DNA of 64,000 nucleotides from Arthrobacter sp. Marseille-P9274 (lineage in GTDB: Bacteria; Actinomycetota; Actinomycetes; Actinomycetales; Micrococcaceae), in NCBI RefSeq assembly GCF_946892675.1, contig NZ_CAMPOV010000001.1:1524033-1588032 (forward strand), in the 5' to 3' direction. The notes beneath the pieces are model-generated. The model searched no databases and was not told the origin of the DNA. It was given only the letters and a program-made list of their open reading frames with translations. Made by a program: the position numbers and the translations under genes. Positions 37,693 through 52,186 of the stretch are shown here, in pieces. Every line of letters starts with the position of its first letter. Within the stretch, counting starts at the first letter, position 1.

Positions 37693-38933
37693 TACTTGGC
37701 TTCCTTGGCGTCGATGGTGGCTTTGGAGACGTCCGCTGCGTCGGTGCTGACGGTACTCGTACCTGCGGTCCGCCGTGCCGCGTCCATGAGGTCGATGAAC
37801 CGGTCGAACAGGTAGGCCGAGTCGTGCGGGCCGGCGGCGGCCTCGGGGTGGTACTGGACGGAGAACGCGGGGATGTCGAGGCACGCGAGGCCCTCGACGA
37901 CGTCGTCGTTAAGGCTCACATGGCTGACCTCGACGCGGCCGAACCGCTCCTCCGGCGCCTTCGTGGCGCCGTCGGTGGGAGCGTCGACGGCGAAGCCGTG
38001 GTTCTGCGAGGTGATCTCCACCTTGCCCGTGCGGCGGTCCATCACCGGCTGGTTGATGCCCCGGTGCCCGTAGCGCAGCTTGTAGGTGCCGAAGCCCAGC
38101 GCGCGGCCGAGGATCTGGTTGCCGAAGCAGATGCCGAAGAAGGGCAGGCGGGCGTCGAGGACGTCGCGCAGCAGGCCGACCTGGGCGTCGGCCGTGGCCG
38201 GATCGCCGGGGCCATTGGACATGAAGACGCCGTCCGGGCCGAGGGCCTGAATGTCCGCCAGGGTGGCCGTAGCCGGCAGCACATGGACCCGGACGCCGCG
38301 TTCGGCGAAGCGCTGCGGAGTCATGGACTTGATGCCCAGGTCGAGGGCGGCGATGCTGAAGCGCGGTTCGCCCTCCCAGCCGTGGTCGGCGGGATCGATG
38401 ACGTAGGCTGCATCGATGCTGACCTCCTCGGCCAGCCGCGATCCCTCCATGGGCGCCTGCGCCTTGACCTGCTCCAGCAGCTCGGCCTCCGGGCGCTGCG
38501 CGTCGGCGCCGGAGAAGATTCCGGCCTTCATCGCGCCGCGCTCGCGCAGGTGCCGGGTGATGGCGCGGGTATCCACGCCCTGCAAGCCCACGATGCCCTG
38601 TTCGATGAGTTCCTCGTCGAGGCTGCGCTCCGAGCGCCAGTTCGAGGGCCGCCGGGCGGCATCGCGGACGATGTAGCCGGCCACCCAGATCCTGCGGGAT
38701 TCCGCATCCTCGCGGTTCACGCCGGTGTTGCCGATGTGCGGGGCCGTCTGGACGACGAGCTGGCGGGCGTAGGAGGGATCCGTGATGGTCTCCTGGTAGC
38801 CGGTCATGCCGGTGGCAAAGACCGCCTCGCCCAAGGCCGTTCCCTGGGCTCCGTAGCTGCGTCCGCGGAAGACGCGGCCGTCTTCGAGGACAAGCAGCGC
38901 CGCCGCAGAAGGAGTGGTTTGGTGTTCAGTCAC
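37692..38933 (-). CDS. carA: Carbamoyl-phosphate synthase small subunit
   Basis: Glutamine amidotransferase subunit of CarAB. 413 aa. The N-terminal CPSase domain has [19 protein letters not shown]. The class I GATase domain has the nucleophile Cys in [16 protein letters not shown] and the His/Glu pair in [17 protein letters not shown] at 38933 overlaps the stop of the preceding PH-like gene (GTGA). Confidence 0.97.
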   Translation of the reverse strand: MTEHQTTPSAAALLVLEDGRVFRGRSYGAQGTALGEAVFATGMTGYQETITDPSYARQLVVQTAPHIGNTGVNREDAESRRIWVAGYIVRDAARRPSNWRSERSLDEELIEQGIVGLQGVDTRAITRHLRERGAMKAGIFSGADAQRPEAELLEQVKAQAPMEGSRLAEEVSIDAAYVIDPADHGWEGEPRFSIAALDLGIKSMTPQRFAERGVRVHVLPATATLADIQALGPDGVFMSNGPGDPATADAQVGLLRDVLDARLPFFGICFGNQILGRALGFGTYKLRYGHRGINQPVMDRRTGKVEITSQNHGFAVDAPTDGATKAPEERFGRVEVSHVSLNDDVVEGLACLDIPAFSVQYHPEAAAGPHDSAYLFDRFIDLMDAARRTAGTSTVSTDAADVSKATIDAKEAK

Positions 38934-39445
38934 GATAGATCCTCATCGTTGTCCGTTACAGCAGGTACAAAAGTTTCCAGGTGCTCCAGCATCGGCCGCT
39001 TGTCCGCGGCCTGCCGGTTGCGGAAGGCGGTGTCCACGTCCCGGCCGCCGAGGGACCAGGTAATGACGGCCAGCCCGTCCCTCTCGACGAACTTGCCCAC
39101 CATGCCGCTCTCGGTGCGGACGCCGCTGATGCTGGACGCCGGCAGGTACAGGTCCGGGACACCGCGACGCTCGATCAGCACGCCCTGCGGATACACCCGC
39201 AGCAGCGCGTTGGACCGGATGCCCAGGGAGTGGACGGCGAGCCGGTCCAGCCAGTCCCCCGCCGTCGTCGTGACGACGTACTGCCCCTCGTAGGCCGCCA
39301 CCGGCGCCGACAGCTCCTCCGGCACCGCCGGCAGCGGGGCGACGTCCTGCTGGCGCTTCAGCCGGCTGCGCCAGCCGAAGTAGACGAGCCCGATGAGCAC
39401 CACCACCAGGCTCAGCGTGATCAGTCCTGGTCCCAGGTAGTCCAC
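38930..39445 (-). CDS. PH-like domain membrane protein in the pyr operon
   Basis: 171 aa. There is one N-terminal transmembrane helix (residues 7-24, [17 protein letters not shown]), a basic stretch RSRLKRQ, and then a cytoplasmic beta-rich domain resembling bacterial PH domains (residues 55-155). No enzyme motif is visible. GTG at 39445. It lies between pyrC and carA, 5 bases after pyrC and overlapping carA by 4, so it is certainly co-translated with pyrimidine genes. A membrane anchor or sensor for the pathway is conceivable but unsupported. Confidence 0.85.
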   Translation of the reverse strand: MDYLGPGLITLSLVVVLIGLVYFGWRSRLKRQQDVAPLPAVPEELSAPVAAYEGQYVVTTTAGDWLDRLAVHSLGIRSNALLRVYPQGVLIERRGVPDLYLPASSISGVRTESGMVGKFVERDGLAVITWSLGGRDVDTAFRNRQAADKRPMLEHLETFVPAVTDNDEDLS

Positions 39446-39450
39446 GGGCC

Positions 39451-40782
39451 TTACGCCCCCTCGGAGGTCAGCGGGGTGTTGAGCGCGCCGTCCAGGACCG
39501 TGGGGTGGCCCCGGTAGAACGTGGCGACGACGCGGCCGGGCAGCTCCCTCCCGGCGAACGGCGAGTTGCGCCCCTTGGTGGCCATCCGCTGCGGATCCAC
39601 CTGCCAGCGTGCGGCGGGATCGACCAGCGTGATGTTCGCGGCCGAACCGGTTTCCAGCGGCTGTCCGTGGCCGGCGAGCTGCCCGATCCGGGCCGGGGCC
39701 GTGGACATCACGCGGGCGAAGTCATCCCAGCCGATCAGCCCGGACTCGACCATGGTGTGCTGCACGACGGACAGCGCGGTTTCCAGCCCGGTCATGCCCA
39801 TCGCCGCCTGCGCCCACTCGCATTCCTTGGCTTCGCTGGGGTGCGGCGCATGGTCGGTCCCGACGATGTCGATCGTGCCGTCGGCGAGGCCGGCCCGGAG
39901 CGCCTTGACGTCCTCGTCGGTGCGCAGCGGCGGATTGACCTTGTACACCGGGTCATAGCTGCGGACCAGTTCGTCCGTCAGCCACAGGTGGTGCGGCGTG
40001 ACCTCGGCGGTGACCTTGATGCCGCGCTGCTTGGCCCAGCGGATAATCTCCACCGAGCCGGCCGTGGAAACGTGGCAGACGTGCAGCCGAGAGTCCACAT
40101 GCTGCGCCAGCAGGACGTCGCGGGCGATGATGCTCTCCTCGGCGACCGCCGGCCAGCCCGTCATGCCGAGGACCGCCGACACCGCGCCCTCGTTCATCTG
40201 GGCGCCGTCGGTGAGCCGCGGCTCCTGGGCGTGCTGGGCGATCACGCCGTCGAACGCTTTGACATACTCCAGCGCCCGGCGCATCAGGATCGGGTCGTGA
40301 ACGCACATGCCGTCGTCGGAGAAGACCCGGACCCGGGCGCGCGAATCAGCCATGGCGCCCAATTCGGCCAGCCGTTCGCCGGCCAGTCCGACGGTCACGG
40401 CGCCCACCGGCCGGACGTCCGTCCAGCCGGCCTTCTGGCCCAGCGTGAAGACCTGCTCGACGACGCCGGCGGTATCGGCCACCGGGGAGCTGTTGGCCAT
40501 GGCGTGGACGGCCGTGTAGCCGCCCAGCGCCGCGGCGCGGCTGCCGGTCTCCACGGTCTCGGCGTCCTCGCGGCCGGGTTCCCGCAGGTGCGTGTGCAGA
40601 TCCACCAGGCCGGGCAGCGCGACCAGCCCGTCCGCGTCGATAACCGCCGCCCCGGCAGCGCTGAGGCCGGTGCCGGTTTCGGCGATGATCCCGTCGCGGA
40701 CCAGCAGGTCGGTGCGGTCTCCGCCGCCGATGGCGGCTCCCCGGATCAGGTAGGCCGCGGATGTCTCGGGTGCTGTGCTCAT
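39451..40782 (-). CDS. pyrC: Dihydroorotase
   Basis: Amidohydrolase closing carbamoyl-aspartate to dihydroorotate. 443 aa, class I dihydroorotase. The metal motif HTH is in [12 protein letters not shown]; later ligands are in CHVSTAG and EVTPHHL, and the catalytic Asp in [12 protein letters not shown] at 40782 overlaps the pyrB stop (ATGA). The open frame continues upstream across pyrB, but that part has no dihydroorotase similarity. Confidence 0.96.
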   Translation of the reverse strand: MSTAPETSAAYLIRGAAIGGGDRTDLLVRDGIIAETGTGLSAAGAAVIDADGLVALPGLVDLHTHLREPGREDAETVETGSRAAALGGYTAVHAMANSSPVADTAGVVEQVFTLGQKAGWTDVRPVGAVTVGLAGERLAELGAMADSRARVRVFSDDGMCVHDPILMRRALEYVKAFDGVIAQHAQEPRLTDGAQMNEGAVSAVLGMTGWPAVAEESIIARDVLLAQHVDSRLHVCHVSTAGSVEIIRWAKQRGIKVTAEVTPHHLWLTDELVRSYDPVYKVNPPLRTDEDVKALRAGLADGTIDIVGTDHAPHPSEAKECEWAQAAMGMTGLETALSVVQHTMVESGLIGWDDFARVMSTAPARIGQLAGHGQPLETGSAANITLVDPAARWQVDPQRMATKGRNSPFAGRELPGRVVATFYRGHPTVLDGALNTPLTSEGA

Positions 40783-41774
40783 CTGTTGGCCTCCTGGGTT
40801 GGTGCGGCGGGCGTGCTGTCGCCCGAGAGCAGCAGGTACAGCGCAGCCATGCGTACGGAGACGCCGTTGCGGACCTGCTGGAGAACTGTGGAACGCGGCG
40901 AGTCGGCCGCGGCGGCCGAGATTTCCAGGCCGCGGTTCATCGGCCCAGGGTGCATGATGATGGTTTCCTTCGCGCCCGCGGCATCCAGCGCGGCAAGCCT
41001 CCGGTCGTCGAAGCCCCAGCGCCGCGAGTACTCGCGGGTGGACGGGAAGAACGCCGCGTTCATCCGCTCGCCCTGCACCCGCAGCATCATCACCGCGTCC
41101 GGACCGCCGGCAAGCGTCTCGTCGAGGTCGTAGCTGACCGTGCAGGGCCAGTGCTCGACGCCGACCGGCAGCAGTGTGGGCGGCGCCACCAGCGTGACGT
41201 CGGCGCCCAGCGTACGCAGCAGCCACAGGTTGGACCGGGCCACCCGGGAATGCAGGACATCGCCGACGATGGCCACCTTCATGCCGGCCAGGTCGCTGCC
41301 CGCCGATCCGGTGCCGTTGACGCGGGCCCAGTTGCGCCGCATCGTGAACGCGTCCAGCAGGGCCTGGGTGGGGTGTTCGTGGGTTCCGTCCCCGGCATTG
41401 ACGACGGCGGCATCGATCCAGTCCGAGGTCGCGAGGCGCGCGGGAGCGCCGGAGGCCCAGTGCCGGATGACCACGGCGTCCGCGCCCATCGCCTCGAGGG
41501 TCTGCGCCGTGTCCTTGAGCGATTCGCCCTTGGAGACCGAGCTGCCCTTGGCGGCGAAGTTGATGACGTCCGCCGACAGCCGCTTCGCCGCGGCTTCGAA
41601 GGAGATCCGGGTGCGGGTGGAGTCCTCGAAGAACAAGTTCACCACCGTGCGGCCGCGCAGCACGGGCAGCTTCTTCACTTCGCGTTCGGATACCGCGGCC
41701 ATCTCCTCGGCGGTGTCGAGGATGCGGATGGCGTCCGACTTGTCCAGGTCCTCGGTTGAGAGCAGATGCCTCAT
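40779..41774 (-). CDS. pyrB: Aspartate carbamoyltransferase catalytic subunit
   Basis: Condenses carbamoyl phosphate and aspartate. 331 aa. The carbamoyl-phosphate motif is [29 protein letters not shown] and the C-terminal [12 protein letters not shown] are also present. No pyrI regulatory subunit is present, as in other actinobacteria. ATG at 41774 overlaps the pyrR stop (ATGA). Confidence 0.97.
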   Translation of the reverse strand: MRHLLSTEDLDKSDAIRILDTAEEMAAVSEREVKKLPVLRGRTVVNLFFEDSTRTRISFEAAAKRLSADVINFAAKGSSVSKGESLKDTAQTLEAMGADAVVIRHWASGAPARLATSDWIDAAVVNAGDGTHEHPTQALLDAFTMRRNWARVNGTGSAGSDLAGMKVAIVGDVLHSRVARSNLWLLRTLGADVTLVAPPTLLPVGVEHWPCTVSYDLDETLAGGPDAVMMLRVQGERMNAAFFPSTREYSRRWGFDDRRLAALDAAGAKETIIMHPGPMNRGLEISAAAADSPRSTVLQQVRNGVSVRMAALYLLLSGDSTPAAPTQEANR

Positions 41775-42361
41775 GCGCTCCAGTCCTCAATGACTACTTC
41801 GTTGACTGCCTCGCCATCGACGGCGTCGGTTTCCGCCAGCCGGACGCGGACCTTCTCGACCGAGGAAGTCGGCAGGTTCTTCCCCACATGGTCGGCGCGG
41901 ATGGGCAGTTCGCGGTGCCCGCGGTCCACCAGGACGGCCAGGCGCACGATCCGGGGCCGGCCGAGGTCCACCAGGGCGTCCAGGGCGGCGCGGATGGTAC
42001 GGCCGGAGTACAGGACGTCGTCGACCAGCACGACGACTTTGTCATCGATCCCGGAGGCCGGCAGCTGGGTAGGCAGCGGAGCGCGGGTGGGCTGGCGCTT
42101 CAGGTCGTCCCGGAACATGGTGACGTCGAGCTGGCCGGTAATGTCCTCCGCCTTCACGCTGCCGTCGGCGGCCTCGATCTTGGCGGCGAGGCGGCGGGCC
42201 AGCGGATAACCGCGCCGGGGAATGCCCAGCAGGACCAGGTCTTTGGAGCCCTTGTTTGCTTCGAGGATCTCGTGGGCAATGCGAGTGAGTGCGCGGTCGA
42301 TGTCCGCTTCGGCGAGAACTACACGTGATGACTGCGGCGAAACCGTGCCGGACGTGTTCAT
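41771..42361 (-). CDS. pyrR: Pyrimidine operon regulator PyrR
   Basis: Bifunctional RNA-binding regulator and uracil phosphoribosyltransferase homologue. 196 aa. The PRPP motif is [32 protein letters not shown] is also typical. ATG at 42361 follows an AAGGAGG with 9-base spacing. A PyrR-type RNA hairpin just ahead of that Shine-Dalgarno suggests translational feedback on pyrR and, by coupling, on pyrB-pyrC-PH-carA-carB-pyrF. Confidence 0.95.
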   Translation of the reverse strand: MNTSGTVSPQSSRVVLAEADIDRALTRIAHEILEANKGSKDLVLLGIPRRGYPLARRLAAKIEAADGSVKAEDITGQLDVTMFRDDLKRQPTRAPLPTQLPASGIDDKVVVLVDDVLYSGRTIRAALDALVDLGRPRIVRLAVLVDRGHRELPIRADHVGKNLPTSSVEKVRVRLAETDAVDGEAVNEVVIEDWSA

Positions 42362-42379
42362 CTGATGCCGCCTCCTTCC

Positions 42380-42395
42380 CCGCCTCACAGGACGG
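42380..42395 (-). promoter_or_regulatory. PyrR RNA-binding hairpin in the pyrR leader
   Basis: The leader RNA reads CCGUCCUGUGAGGCGG. UCCUGUGAGG fits the PyrR-binding core UCCnGnGAGG, and the flanking CCG and CGG pair as a stem. It ends two bases before the AAGGAGG of pyrR (42377-42371). Bound PyrR would therefore cover the ribosome site, the mechanism described for mycobacterial pyrR rather than Bacillus-type attenuation. Confidence 0.82.
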
Positions 42396-42403
42396 ACTTA
42401 AAG

Positions 42404-42421
42404 GTTGGTTGCCCAACCAAC
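42404..42421 (-). terminator. Palindrome upstream of the PyrR hairpin
   Basis: GTTGGTTG-CC-CAACCAAC; as RNA a 7-bp stem with loop GGGC, followed by CCUUUAAG. It lies about 105 bases after the nusB stop and 8 bases before the PyrR hairpin. It may be a weak nusB terminator, part of the pyrR leader, or a protein site. Confidence 0.45.
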
Positions 42422-42525
42422 GTACCACAGCGGAGGGACCGTTCCGCGCCCGGAATGACCGAAGGTGGCCCCCGTCACGGGGACCACCTCCAGCAGGGAC
42501 TTCCGGGCCGGAACCTGACGTTCGA

Positions 42526-42948
42526 TCAGGCCAGCAGCGTGGGCTTGAGCTGCTGCAGCCGGCCCAGCAGACCGTTGATGAACGACGGCGATTCGTCCGT
42601 CGAGAGGGTCCGTGACAGTTCCACTGCTTCGCTGACCGCGACGGCGTCGGGGACGTCGTCGTTGTACAGCAATTCCCAAGTGCCTACGCGCAGGACGATC
42701 CGGTCCACGCTGGGCATCCGCTCCAGCGGCCATCCCTGCGAGTACGTGGACAGGAACTCGTCAATGGTCGGCTGCATGGCCATGACACCCTCGACGATGT
42801 CCACCGTGTAGGGATTGATGATCTGGTCCGTCTTGTCCCGCCGGTCGCGCAGGGCGTCCGTGGGCGGAACCGAGCGCTGCTCGGCTTCGAAGAGGATGTC
42901 GACGGCGCGGCGGCGGGCCTTGCCGCGCGCGGAAGTGGGTGCACTCAC
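42526..42948 (-). CDS. nusB: Transcription antitermination factor NusB
   Basis: RNA-binding partner of NusE/S10 in rRNA antitermination. 140 aa. ARGKARRRAVDILFEAEQR opens the fold; TWELLYNDDVPDAVAVSEAVEL and FINGLLGRL are conserved. GTG at 42948 shares one base with the efp stop (TAGTG). Last gene of the aro-efp-nusB stretch before the pyr operon. Confidence 0.96.
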   Translation of the reverse strand: MSAPTSARGKARRRAVDILFEAEQRSVPPTDALRDRRDKTDQIINPYTVDIVEGVMAMQPTIDEFLSTYSQGWPLERMPSVDRIVLRVGTWELLYNDDVPDAVAVSEAVELSRTLSTDESPSFINGLLGRLQQLKPTLLA

Positions 42949-43511
42949 TAGTCGTTGACTCGTCCCAGGTAGTCGCCGCTGCGGGTGTCGACTTTGACCC
43001 TGGTTCCGGTTTCCAGGAACAGCGGAACCTGGATCTGGTAGCCGGTCTCCACGGTGGCGGGCTTGGTGCCGCCGGTAGAGCGGTCGCCCTGCAGGCCGGG
43101 CTCCGTGTAGGTGATTTCCATGACGACGGACGCCGGCAGTTCGATGTACAGCGGGGTACCGTCGTGCATGGCGATGTTGACCTTGATGTTTTCCAGCAGG
43201 AAGTTCTCGTCGTCGCCCACAACGGCTCCGGGCACGGTCACCTGGTCGTAGTCCTGGACGTCCATGAAGACGAAGTCGTCGCCGTCCTTGTACAGGTAGG
43301 TGTAGTCGCGGCGGTCAACCGTGGCGGTCTCGATCTTCAGGCCGGCGTTGAACGTCTTGTCCTGGATTTTGCCGCTGACAACATTCTTGATCTTGGTGCG
43401 GACGAAAGCGCCGCCCTTGCCCGGCTTGACATGCTGGAACTCGATAACGTTCCACAGCTGGCCGTCCATGACCAGCACGGTCCCGTTCTTGATGTCGTTG
43501 GTTGTCGCCAC
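42948..43511 (-). CDS. efp: Elongation factor P
   Basis: Relieves ribosome stalling at polyproline. 187 aa. The KOW-like N-terminal domain has the loop [10 protein letters not shown] with the tip Lys, domain II has [19 protein letters not shown], and the C-terminal domain ends [20 protein letters not shown] at 43511. It follows aroB by 79 bases. Confidence 0.97.
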   Translation of the reverse strand: MATTNDIKNGTVLVMDGQLWNVIEFQHVKPGKGGAFVRTKIKNVVSGKIQDKTFNAGLKIETATVDRRDYTYLYKDGDDFVFMDVQDYDQVTVPGAVVGDDENFLLENIKVNIAMHDGTPLYIELPASVVMEITYTEPGLQGDRSTGGTKPATVETGYQIQVPLFLETGTRVKVDTRSGDYLGRVND

Positions 43512-43590
43512 AGTTTCTCTTTCGTAGATTCAAGCGCCAGAAAAGTTCACGGGCCATTCTACCCGCTCGGGAGCCGCCTCTTCGTCGTTC

Positions 43591-45233
<1,643 letters not shown>

Positions 45234-45243
45234 CAGGACGGCA

Positions 45244-46443
45244 CTAGCTCCCGATCGAGTCCAGCGAGGCCGGAATGGCTTCGACGTAGCTGCGGATGTT
45301 CCGCGCGGTCTCGGCGAGGGAGTCGCCGCCGAACTTCTCGGTGACGGCCTCGGCCAGGACCAAGGCCACCATGGCTTCCGCCACGACGCCGGCGGCCGGC
45401 ACCGCGCAGACGTCCGAGCGCTGGTGGTGTGCCTTGGCCGCCTCGCCCGTGCTGACGTCGATGGTCTGCAGGGCGCGGGGAACCGTGGCGATCGGCTTCA
45501 TCGCGGCGCGCACCCGGAGCGTGTCGCCGATGCTCATGCCGCCCTCGATGCCGCCGGCGCGGTTGGTGGAGCGGACGATGGTCCCGCGCTCGTCGCGGAC
45601 GATCTCGTCGTGCGCCTCGGAGCCGCGGCGGCCGGCCGTCTGGAAGCCGTCCCCCACCTCGACGCCCTTGATCGCCTGGATGCCCATCAGGGCCGCTGCC
45701 AGCCGTGCGTCCAGCCGGCGGTCCCAGTGGACGTAGCTGCCCAGTCCCGGCGGCAGCCCGTAGGCCAGCACCTCGACCACGCCGCCGAGGGTCTCACCCT
45801 CCTTGTGGGCGGCGTCGACCTCCTGGACCATGGCCAGGGACGTTTCGGCATCGAAGCAGCGCAGCGGATCCTCATCCAGCGCGATGACGTGCCGCGGTTC
45901 GGGCACCGGACCGCCTTCCGGGACGGACACGCGGCCAAGGGACACGGTATGGCTGACGAGTTCGATGCCGAGGGCCTTCAGGAAGTTGGCGGCCACGGTG
46001 CCCAAGGCGACGCGGGCGGCGGTCTCGCGGGCGCTGGCGCGTTCGAGCACCGGACGGGCCTCATCGAAACCGTACTTCTGCATGCCCGTGAAGTCGGCAT
46101 GCCCGGGGCGGGGCCGGGTCAGCGGCGCGTTGCGCGCGGACTCGGCCAGCTCGGCCGGATCGACCGGCTCGGCGGACATGACCTTCTCCCACTTGGGCCA
46201 CTCGGTATTGCCGACCTGGATGGCGACGGGACCGCCCTGGGTCAGGCCGTGGCGGACGCCGCCGAGGATGGTGACCTGGTCCTGTTCGAACTTCATCCGG
46301 GCGCCGCGGCCGTAACCAAGACGGCGGCGGGCCAGGGCGTCCTGGATATCCGAGATGTGCAGTTCGACGCCGGCGGGGACGCCTTCGACAATTCCAACCA
46401 GGGCCGGACCATGGGATTCACCGGCGGTTAACCAACGCAACAT
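45244..46443 (-). CDS. aroC: Chorismate synthase
   Basis: Final shikimate-pathway enzyme, needs reduced FMN. 399 aa. It opens [21 protein letters not shown]; the later [14 protein letters not shown] and [14 protein letters not shown] are signatures. Histidines of the active site are in GESHGP and RPGHAD. It starts 32 bases after aroE. Confidence 0.97.
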   Translation of the reverse strand: MLRWLTAGESHGPALVGIVEGVPAGVELHISDIQDALARRRLGYGRGARMKFEQDQVTILGGVRHGLTQGGPVAIQVGNTEWPKWEKVMSAEPVDPAELAESARNAPLTRPRPGHADFTGMQKYGFDEARPVLERASARETAARVALGTVAANFLKALGIELVSHTVSLGRVSVPEGGPVPEPRHVIALDEDPLRCFDAETSLAMVQEVDAAHKEGETLGGVVEVLAYGLPPGLGSYVHWDRRLDARLAAALMGIQAIKGVEVGDGFQTAGRRGSEAHDEIVRDERGTIVRSTNRAGGIEGGMSIGDTLRVRAAMKPIATVPRALQTIDVSTGEAAKAHHQRSDVCAVPAAGVVAEAMVALVLAEAVTEKFGGDSLAETARNIRSYVEAIPASLDSIGS

Positions 46444-46475
46444 GCCATCAATACTGCCATGCTTGCGGGTACCCT

Positions 46476-47369
46476 TCAGCGCCGGGAGGCACCGACCGCG
46501 TCACACATCACATTTGTGACTTCGGCGGCGTTCGTGAACCGTTCCCCAGCGAAGAGCCGCACCTGCTCCACGGCCTGGTAGATCAGCATCTCGAGCCCGT
46601 GTGCAACGGTGCCGCCCTGCCGCTGCCATTCGGCGGCGATCGCGCTGGGCCACGGGTCGTATGCAACATCCAGCAGCACTCCCCCGGGACGCCGCTTCGG
46701 CGCCGCGGCAAGCCGTGCCGCCAGGGTGTCCGCTCCGTGCGGCGGCAGGGTCGAGACGACGGTGTCCGCGCCGGCGAGGGCCTCCGCCGCGGCATCCCAG
46801 CCGCGGACGTCAAGCGGGATGCCGAAGTGCGCGGCGACCGCCTCGACGCCGGACGCCTTGGCGGGGTCGCGCAGGCAAAGCACCACCGAGGACGGCTTCA
46901 GCGGGGCCAAAGCCGCGGCGGCGGCCGCCGCCGTGCCCCCGCCGCCCAGGATCAGGGCCGAGGCGCCGTCTTCCACGCCCGCATGGCGCAGGGCCCCGAT
47001 GATCCCGGCCACGTCCGTATTATGGCCGGTCAGCGAAACGGCGCCGCCGTCGTCGTATTCTGCCACGACGGTGTTGAGCACGCCCAGGACCTGCACCAGT
47101 TCGCTGGTCCGGTCCATCAGCGGCACCATGGCGGATTTCAACGGCATGGTGACGGAGAGGCCCGCCCAGCCCTGCTCCGAGCGCAGCGTGCGGATGAACC
47201 CGGGCAGCGCCTCCGGCGTCACATCGATGGCGCGGTAGCTGCAGTCGAATCCGATCAGTTCGTAGGCGGCGCGGTGGAGCGCCGGCGATTTCGAATGGCC
47301 GATCGGATGGCCCAGCACTGCGGCCCGGGACCCGCTGCGGGCGGAGCCGCCCGCGGGAGCGGCAGGCAT
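46476..47369 (-). CDS. aroE: Shikimate dehydrogenase
   Basis: NADP-dependent reduction of dehydroshikimate. 297 aa. The substrate site reads [19 protein letters not shown] and SVTMPLK with the catalytic Lys; the Rossmann turn is [17 protein letters not shown] at 47369 sits 2 bases after the mltG stop; a GTG at 47381 inside mltG is possible. The Gly-rich turn GGGGTA differs slightly from the usual GAGGAA/S but keeps the fold pattern. Confidence 0.92.
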   Translation of the reverse strand: MPAAPAGGSARSGSRAAVLGHPIGHSKSPALHRAAYELIGFDCSYRAIDVTPEALPGFIRTLRSEQGWAGLSVTMPLKSAMVPLMDRTSELVQVLGVLNTVVAEYDDGGAVSLTGHNTDVAGIIGALRHAGVEDGASALILGGGGTAAAAAAALAPLKPSSVVLCLRDPAKASGVEAVAAHFGIPLDVRGWDAAAEALAGADTVVSTLPPHGADTLAARLAAAPKRRPGGVLLDVAYDPWPSAIAAEWQRQGGTVAHGLEMLIYQAVEQVRLFAGERFTNAAEVTNVMCDAVGASRR

Positions 47370-47371
47370 GC

Positions 47372-48601
47372 TCAGTCGCACCGTCCCTCGTCCTGCTCGC
47401 TGCACCACTTCAGGTATTCCTTGGTATAGGCGTTGTGCTCTTCCAGCGTTTCGGAGAACTTGGTCTCGCCGGTATCGAGGTTCACCGTGACCCAGTAGTA
47501 GTACGGCACATCGTCAGGATTCGCCGCCGCATCGATCGCCGGGCCACCCGGAGAGTTGATCGGCCCGACCGGCAGGCCGGTGTGGGCATAGGTGTTGTAC
47601 GGGTTGTCCTTGTCCGCCTTCTCTTCCGGCGTGATGTCGTAGCCCTTGCGGCCCAGGCCGTACGTGACCGTGGCGTCGGACTGGATGAACCCATTGGTCT
47701 CGGTGTTGTCCGGCTTGAGGCGGTTCTCGATGGCGCCCGCGACCGCCCCATAGTCGGCCTCGCCCGCTTCAGCCTCGATGATGCTGGCAACCGTCAGGAC
47801 GTCGTACTGCTGGTTCGGGTCGGTGATCCCGTCCTGCTCCAGCCGCTCGAAGGTCTTGTCGACCATGGTCTTGAGGATTTCCTCGGCGGTGGCCTCCAGC
47901 GGGAAGCGGTACTCCGCCGGGAACAGGTAGCCGTCCAGGTTCCGTGCCTTCTCCGGGAGGCCGAACGCGGCCGGGTCCTTCGCCAGGGTTTCGAACTCGC
48001 TGACGGCAATCCCGGTGCCCTTGGAGAGGGCCTCGAAAACCTCCTGCTGGCGCCAGGTGCGGTTGATGGCGGCGTAGTTCACGCCTTCTTCCTGGGCCAG
48101 GAGGACACTGGCCGCGTCGGCTGCCTTCATCTGCCGCTTGAGCTTGTACTCGCCGGGCTGGATTTCGCGGCCATCGGCCTGGTTGGCGAGTTCGTCGATG
48201 AATTTGTCCGAGGAGGCCACGACGTCCTGCTCCGTCAGCGAACTCGCGATCGCGAGCGGGCCCGCGCCCTGCTCGACGGTGACGGACACCTCGCCCTCAC
48301 CCGGACCCGGGTAGTCCTTCAGCTCGTTCATGCCGAGCAGGTTCTGGAGGAACAGGACCACGCCGACCAGGGCGCCGGCGAAGAGGCCGAAGACCACAAG
48401 CAGCGCGATGTTGCGGCGACGCCGCCGCTGCCGCTTGATCTTGTTGCGTCGGCTGCGCTTGCGCGCCGGAGGCTCCGGGTCGTAGTCGGGTCCCTGCTCG
48501 CCCTCGTAGTCCGAGGCGTGCTCGGCCTCGAACTCGTCGAGCGATTGCCCGGCGGGCCGGTAGTCCGGATAAGGAGGGTTCTCCGGATAGCTGTTGCTCA
48601 C
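47372..48601 (-). CDS. mltG: Endolytic transglycosylase MltG
   Basis: Membrane-bound peptidoglycan lytic transglycosylase that trims nascent glycan strands. 409 aa. An acidic, Pro/Tyr-rich cytoplasmic tail (1-45) and a very basic block (46-63) precede one transmembrane helix (64-87). A YceG/MltG catalytic domain follows, with the conserved Glu in LTVASIIEAEA and the end motif TGLPVGPINSPG. GTG at 48601 overlaps the ruvX stop (GTGA). Confidence 0.95.
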   Translation of the reverse strand: MSNSYPENPPYPDYRPAGQSLDEFEAEHASDYEGEQGPDYDPEPPARKRSRRNKIKRQRRRRRNIALLVVFGLFAGALVGVVLFLQNLLGMNELKDYPGPGEGEVSVTVEQGAGPLAIASSLTEQDVVASSDKFIDELANQADGREIQPGEYKLKRQMKAADAASVLLAQEEGVNYAAINRTWRQQEVFEALSKGTGIAVSEFETLAKDPAAFGLPEKARNLDGYLFPAEYRFPLEATAEEILKTMVDKTFERLEQDGITDPNQQYDVLTVASIIEAEAGEADYGAVAGAIENRLKPDNTETNGFIQSDATVTYGLGRKGYDITPEEKADKDNPYNTYAHTGLPVGPINSPGGPAIDAAANPDDVPYYYWVTVNLDTGETKFSETLEEHNAYTKEYLKWCSEQDEGRCD

Positions 48602-49176
48602 CGCTTGTTCTCACCATCATTGTCATCTACGCGTGGAATCTCGGTCTCCTCTTCCCCTGTGCCTGCGCCGGGTGCCTGGACACGGTACGGGGCGGCCACG
48701 GGGGTGCCCACGTCCCGTCCTTGCGCACGCTGCATATTGAGGGCATGCTGCAGGATCTCCACTGCAGCGACCTGATCAACAACTTTACGGTGCTCACGGC
48801 TGCTCATGCCAGCGCCGTGCAGCGTCCGGTGGGCGCTGACGGTCGTCAGCCGCTCGTCGACCAGGCTGACGGTCGTGTCCAGTCCGGCCGCCGAGAGCGC
48901 CCCGGCAAGCTGTTCCGCGTAGTCGCGGGCCATCTGGGTGGAGGACGACTCCCCGCCGCGCATGGTGCGCGGCAGTCCGACGAAAACCTGGACGGCGGAA
49001 CGCTCCGCGGCTTCCTTCACCACGAGCCGGATGTCGCTGTTCTTCTTGGCGTCGCGCTTGAGCGTCCGGATCGGGGTGGCCAGGATGCCCGCCGGGTCCG
49101 AGCCGGCCAGGCCCACCCGGGCCAGGCCGACGTCGACACCGAGCTTGCTGCCGGCGGGAGCGATTGCGCTGGGCAC
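48598..49176 (-). CDS. ruvX: Putative pre-16S rRNA nuclease / Holliday junction resolvase-like RuvX
   Basis: YqgF/RuvX family, RNase H fold, 192 aa. Motifs: LGVDVGLARVGLAGSDP with the first acidic residue, FVGLPRTMRGGES, and VDERLTTVSAHRTL. The C-terminal 35 residues are an acidic/Pro-rich tail not needed by the fold. GTG at 49176 is chosen because the conserved domain begins a few residues later and AAGG lies upstream at the alaS stop. Order alaS-ruvX-mltG-aroE is typical of actinobacteria. Confidence 0.93.
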   Translation of the reverse strand: MPSAIAPAGSKLGVDVGLARVGLAGSDPAGILATPIRTLKRDAKKNSDIRLVVKEAAERSAVQVFVGLPRTMRGGESSSTQMARDYAEQLAGALSAAGLDTTVSLVDERLTTVSAHRTLHGAGMSSREHRKVVDQVAAVEILQHALNMQRAQGRDVGTPVAAPYRVQAPGAGTGEEETEIPRVDDNDGENKR

Positions 49177-49186
49177 GTTGCGCGCC

Positions 49187-51868
<2,682 letters not shown>

Positions 51869-51930
51869 GGTGCCTAATTACCCTTCCGGTGGTACAAAAA
51901 GCGGCGAGCGGAAAGCCGCCGGAGAAAAAT

Positions 51931-52164
51931 CTAGCGCGTCCGGACGTCATCTGCGGAATCGATGCCGAGCGCGGCGCGGAGGTCCGCTTCCCGCTCGGTC
52001 ATGCCTTCACGCAGCGCGTTCGCGAAATCCGCGATGCTGTCGGCCACGCCGGCCACGGCGCGGTTGAGGCCCTCGGGGCCGATGGCCTGCTTTGCCGAAT
52101 TCAGTTTGCGCATGGCCAGGACGCCGATCGCGATGCCGGCGCCCATCCAGATAAGCCGCTTCAT
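51931..52164 (-). CDS. Small DUF6167-like membrane-associated protein
   Basis: 77 aa. One N-terminal hydrophobic segment (residues 3-18, RLIWMGAGIAIGVLAM) is followed by an amphipathic helical part (GPEGLNRAVAGVADSIADFANALREGM). It resembles the DUF6167 proteins found beside alaS in actinobacteria; function unknown. ATG at 52164 with GGAGGAA upstream. It lies between the DUF948 gene and alaS. Confidence 0.82.
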   Translation of the reverse strand: MKRLIWMGAGIAIGVLAMRKLNSAKQAIGPEGLNRAVAGVADSIADFANALREGMTEREADLRAALGIDSADDVRTR

Positions 52165-52186
52165 AGTGTGGTTCCTCCCTCAGCCG

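Noticed and set aside
34081-37815. A 1244-codon open frame on the plus strand opposite carB
   Set aside because: It mirrors the codon bias of carB, shows only Gly/Arg/Val/Asp/His-rich sequence without domains, and carB on the other strand is unambiguous.
39451-41790. A fused pyrC frame extending through pyrB
   Set aside because: The upstream part is out of frame with pyrB and contains no dihydroorotase sequence; ATG at 40782 with ATGA overlap is the real start.
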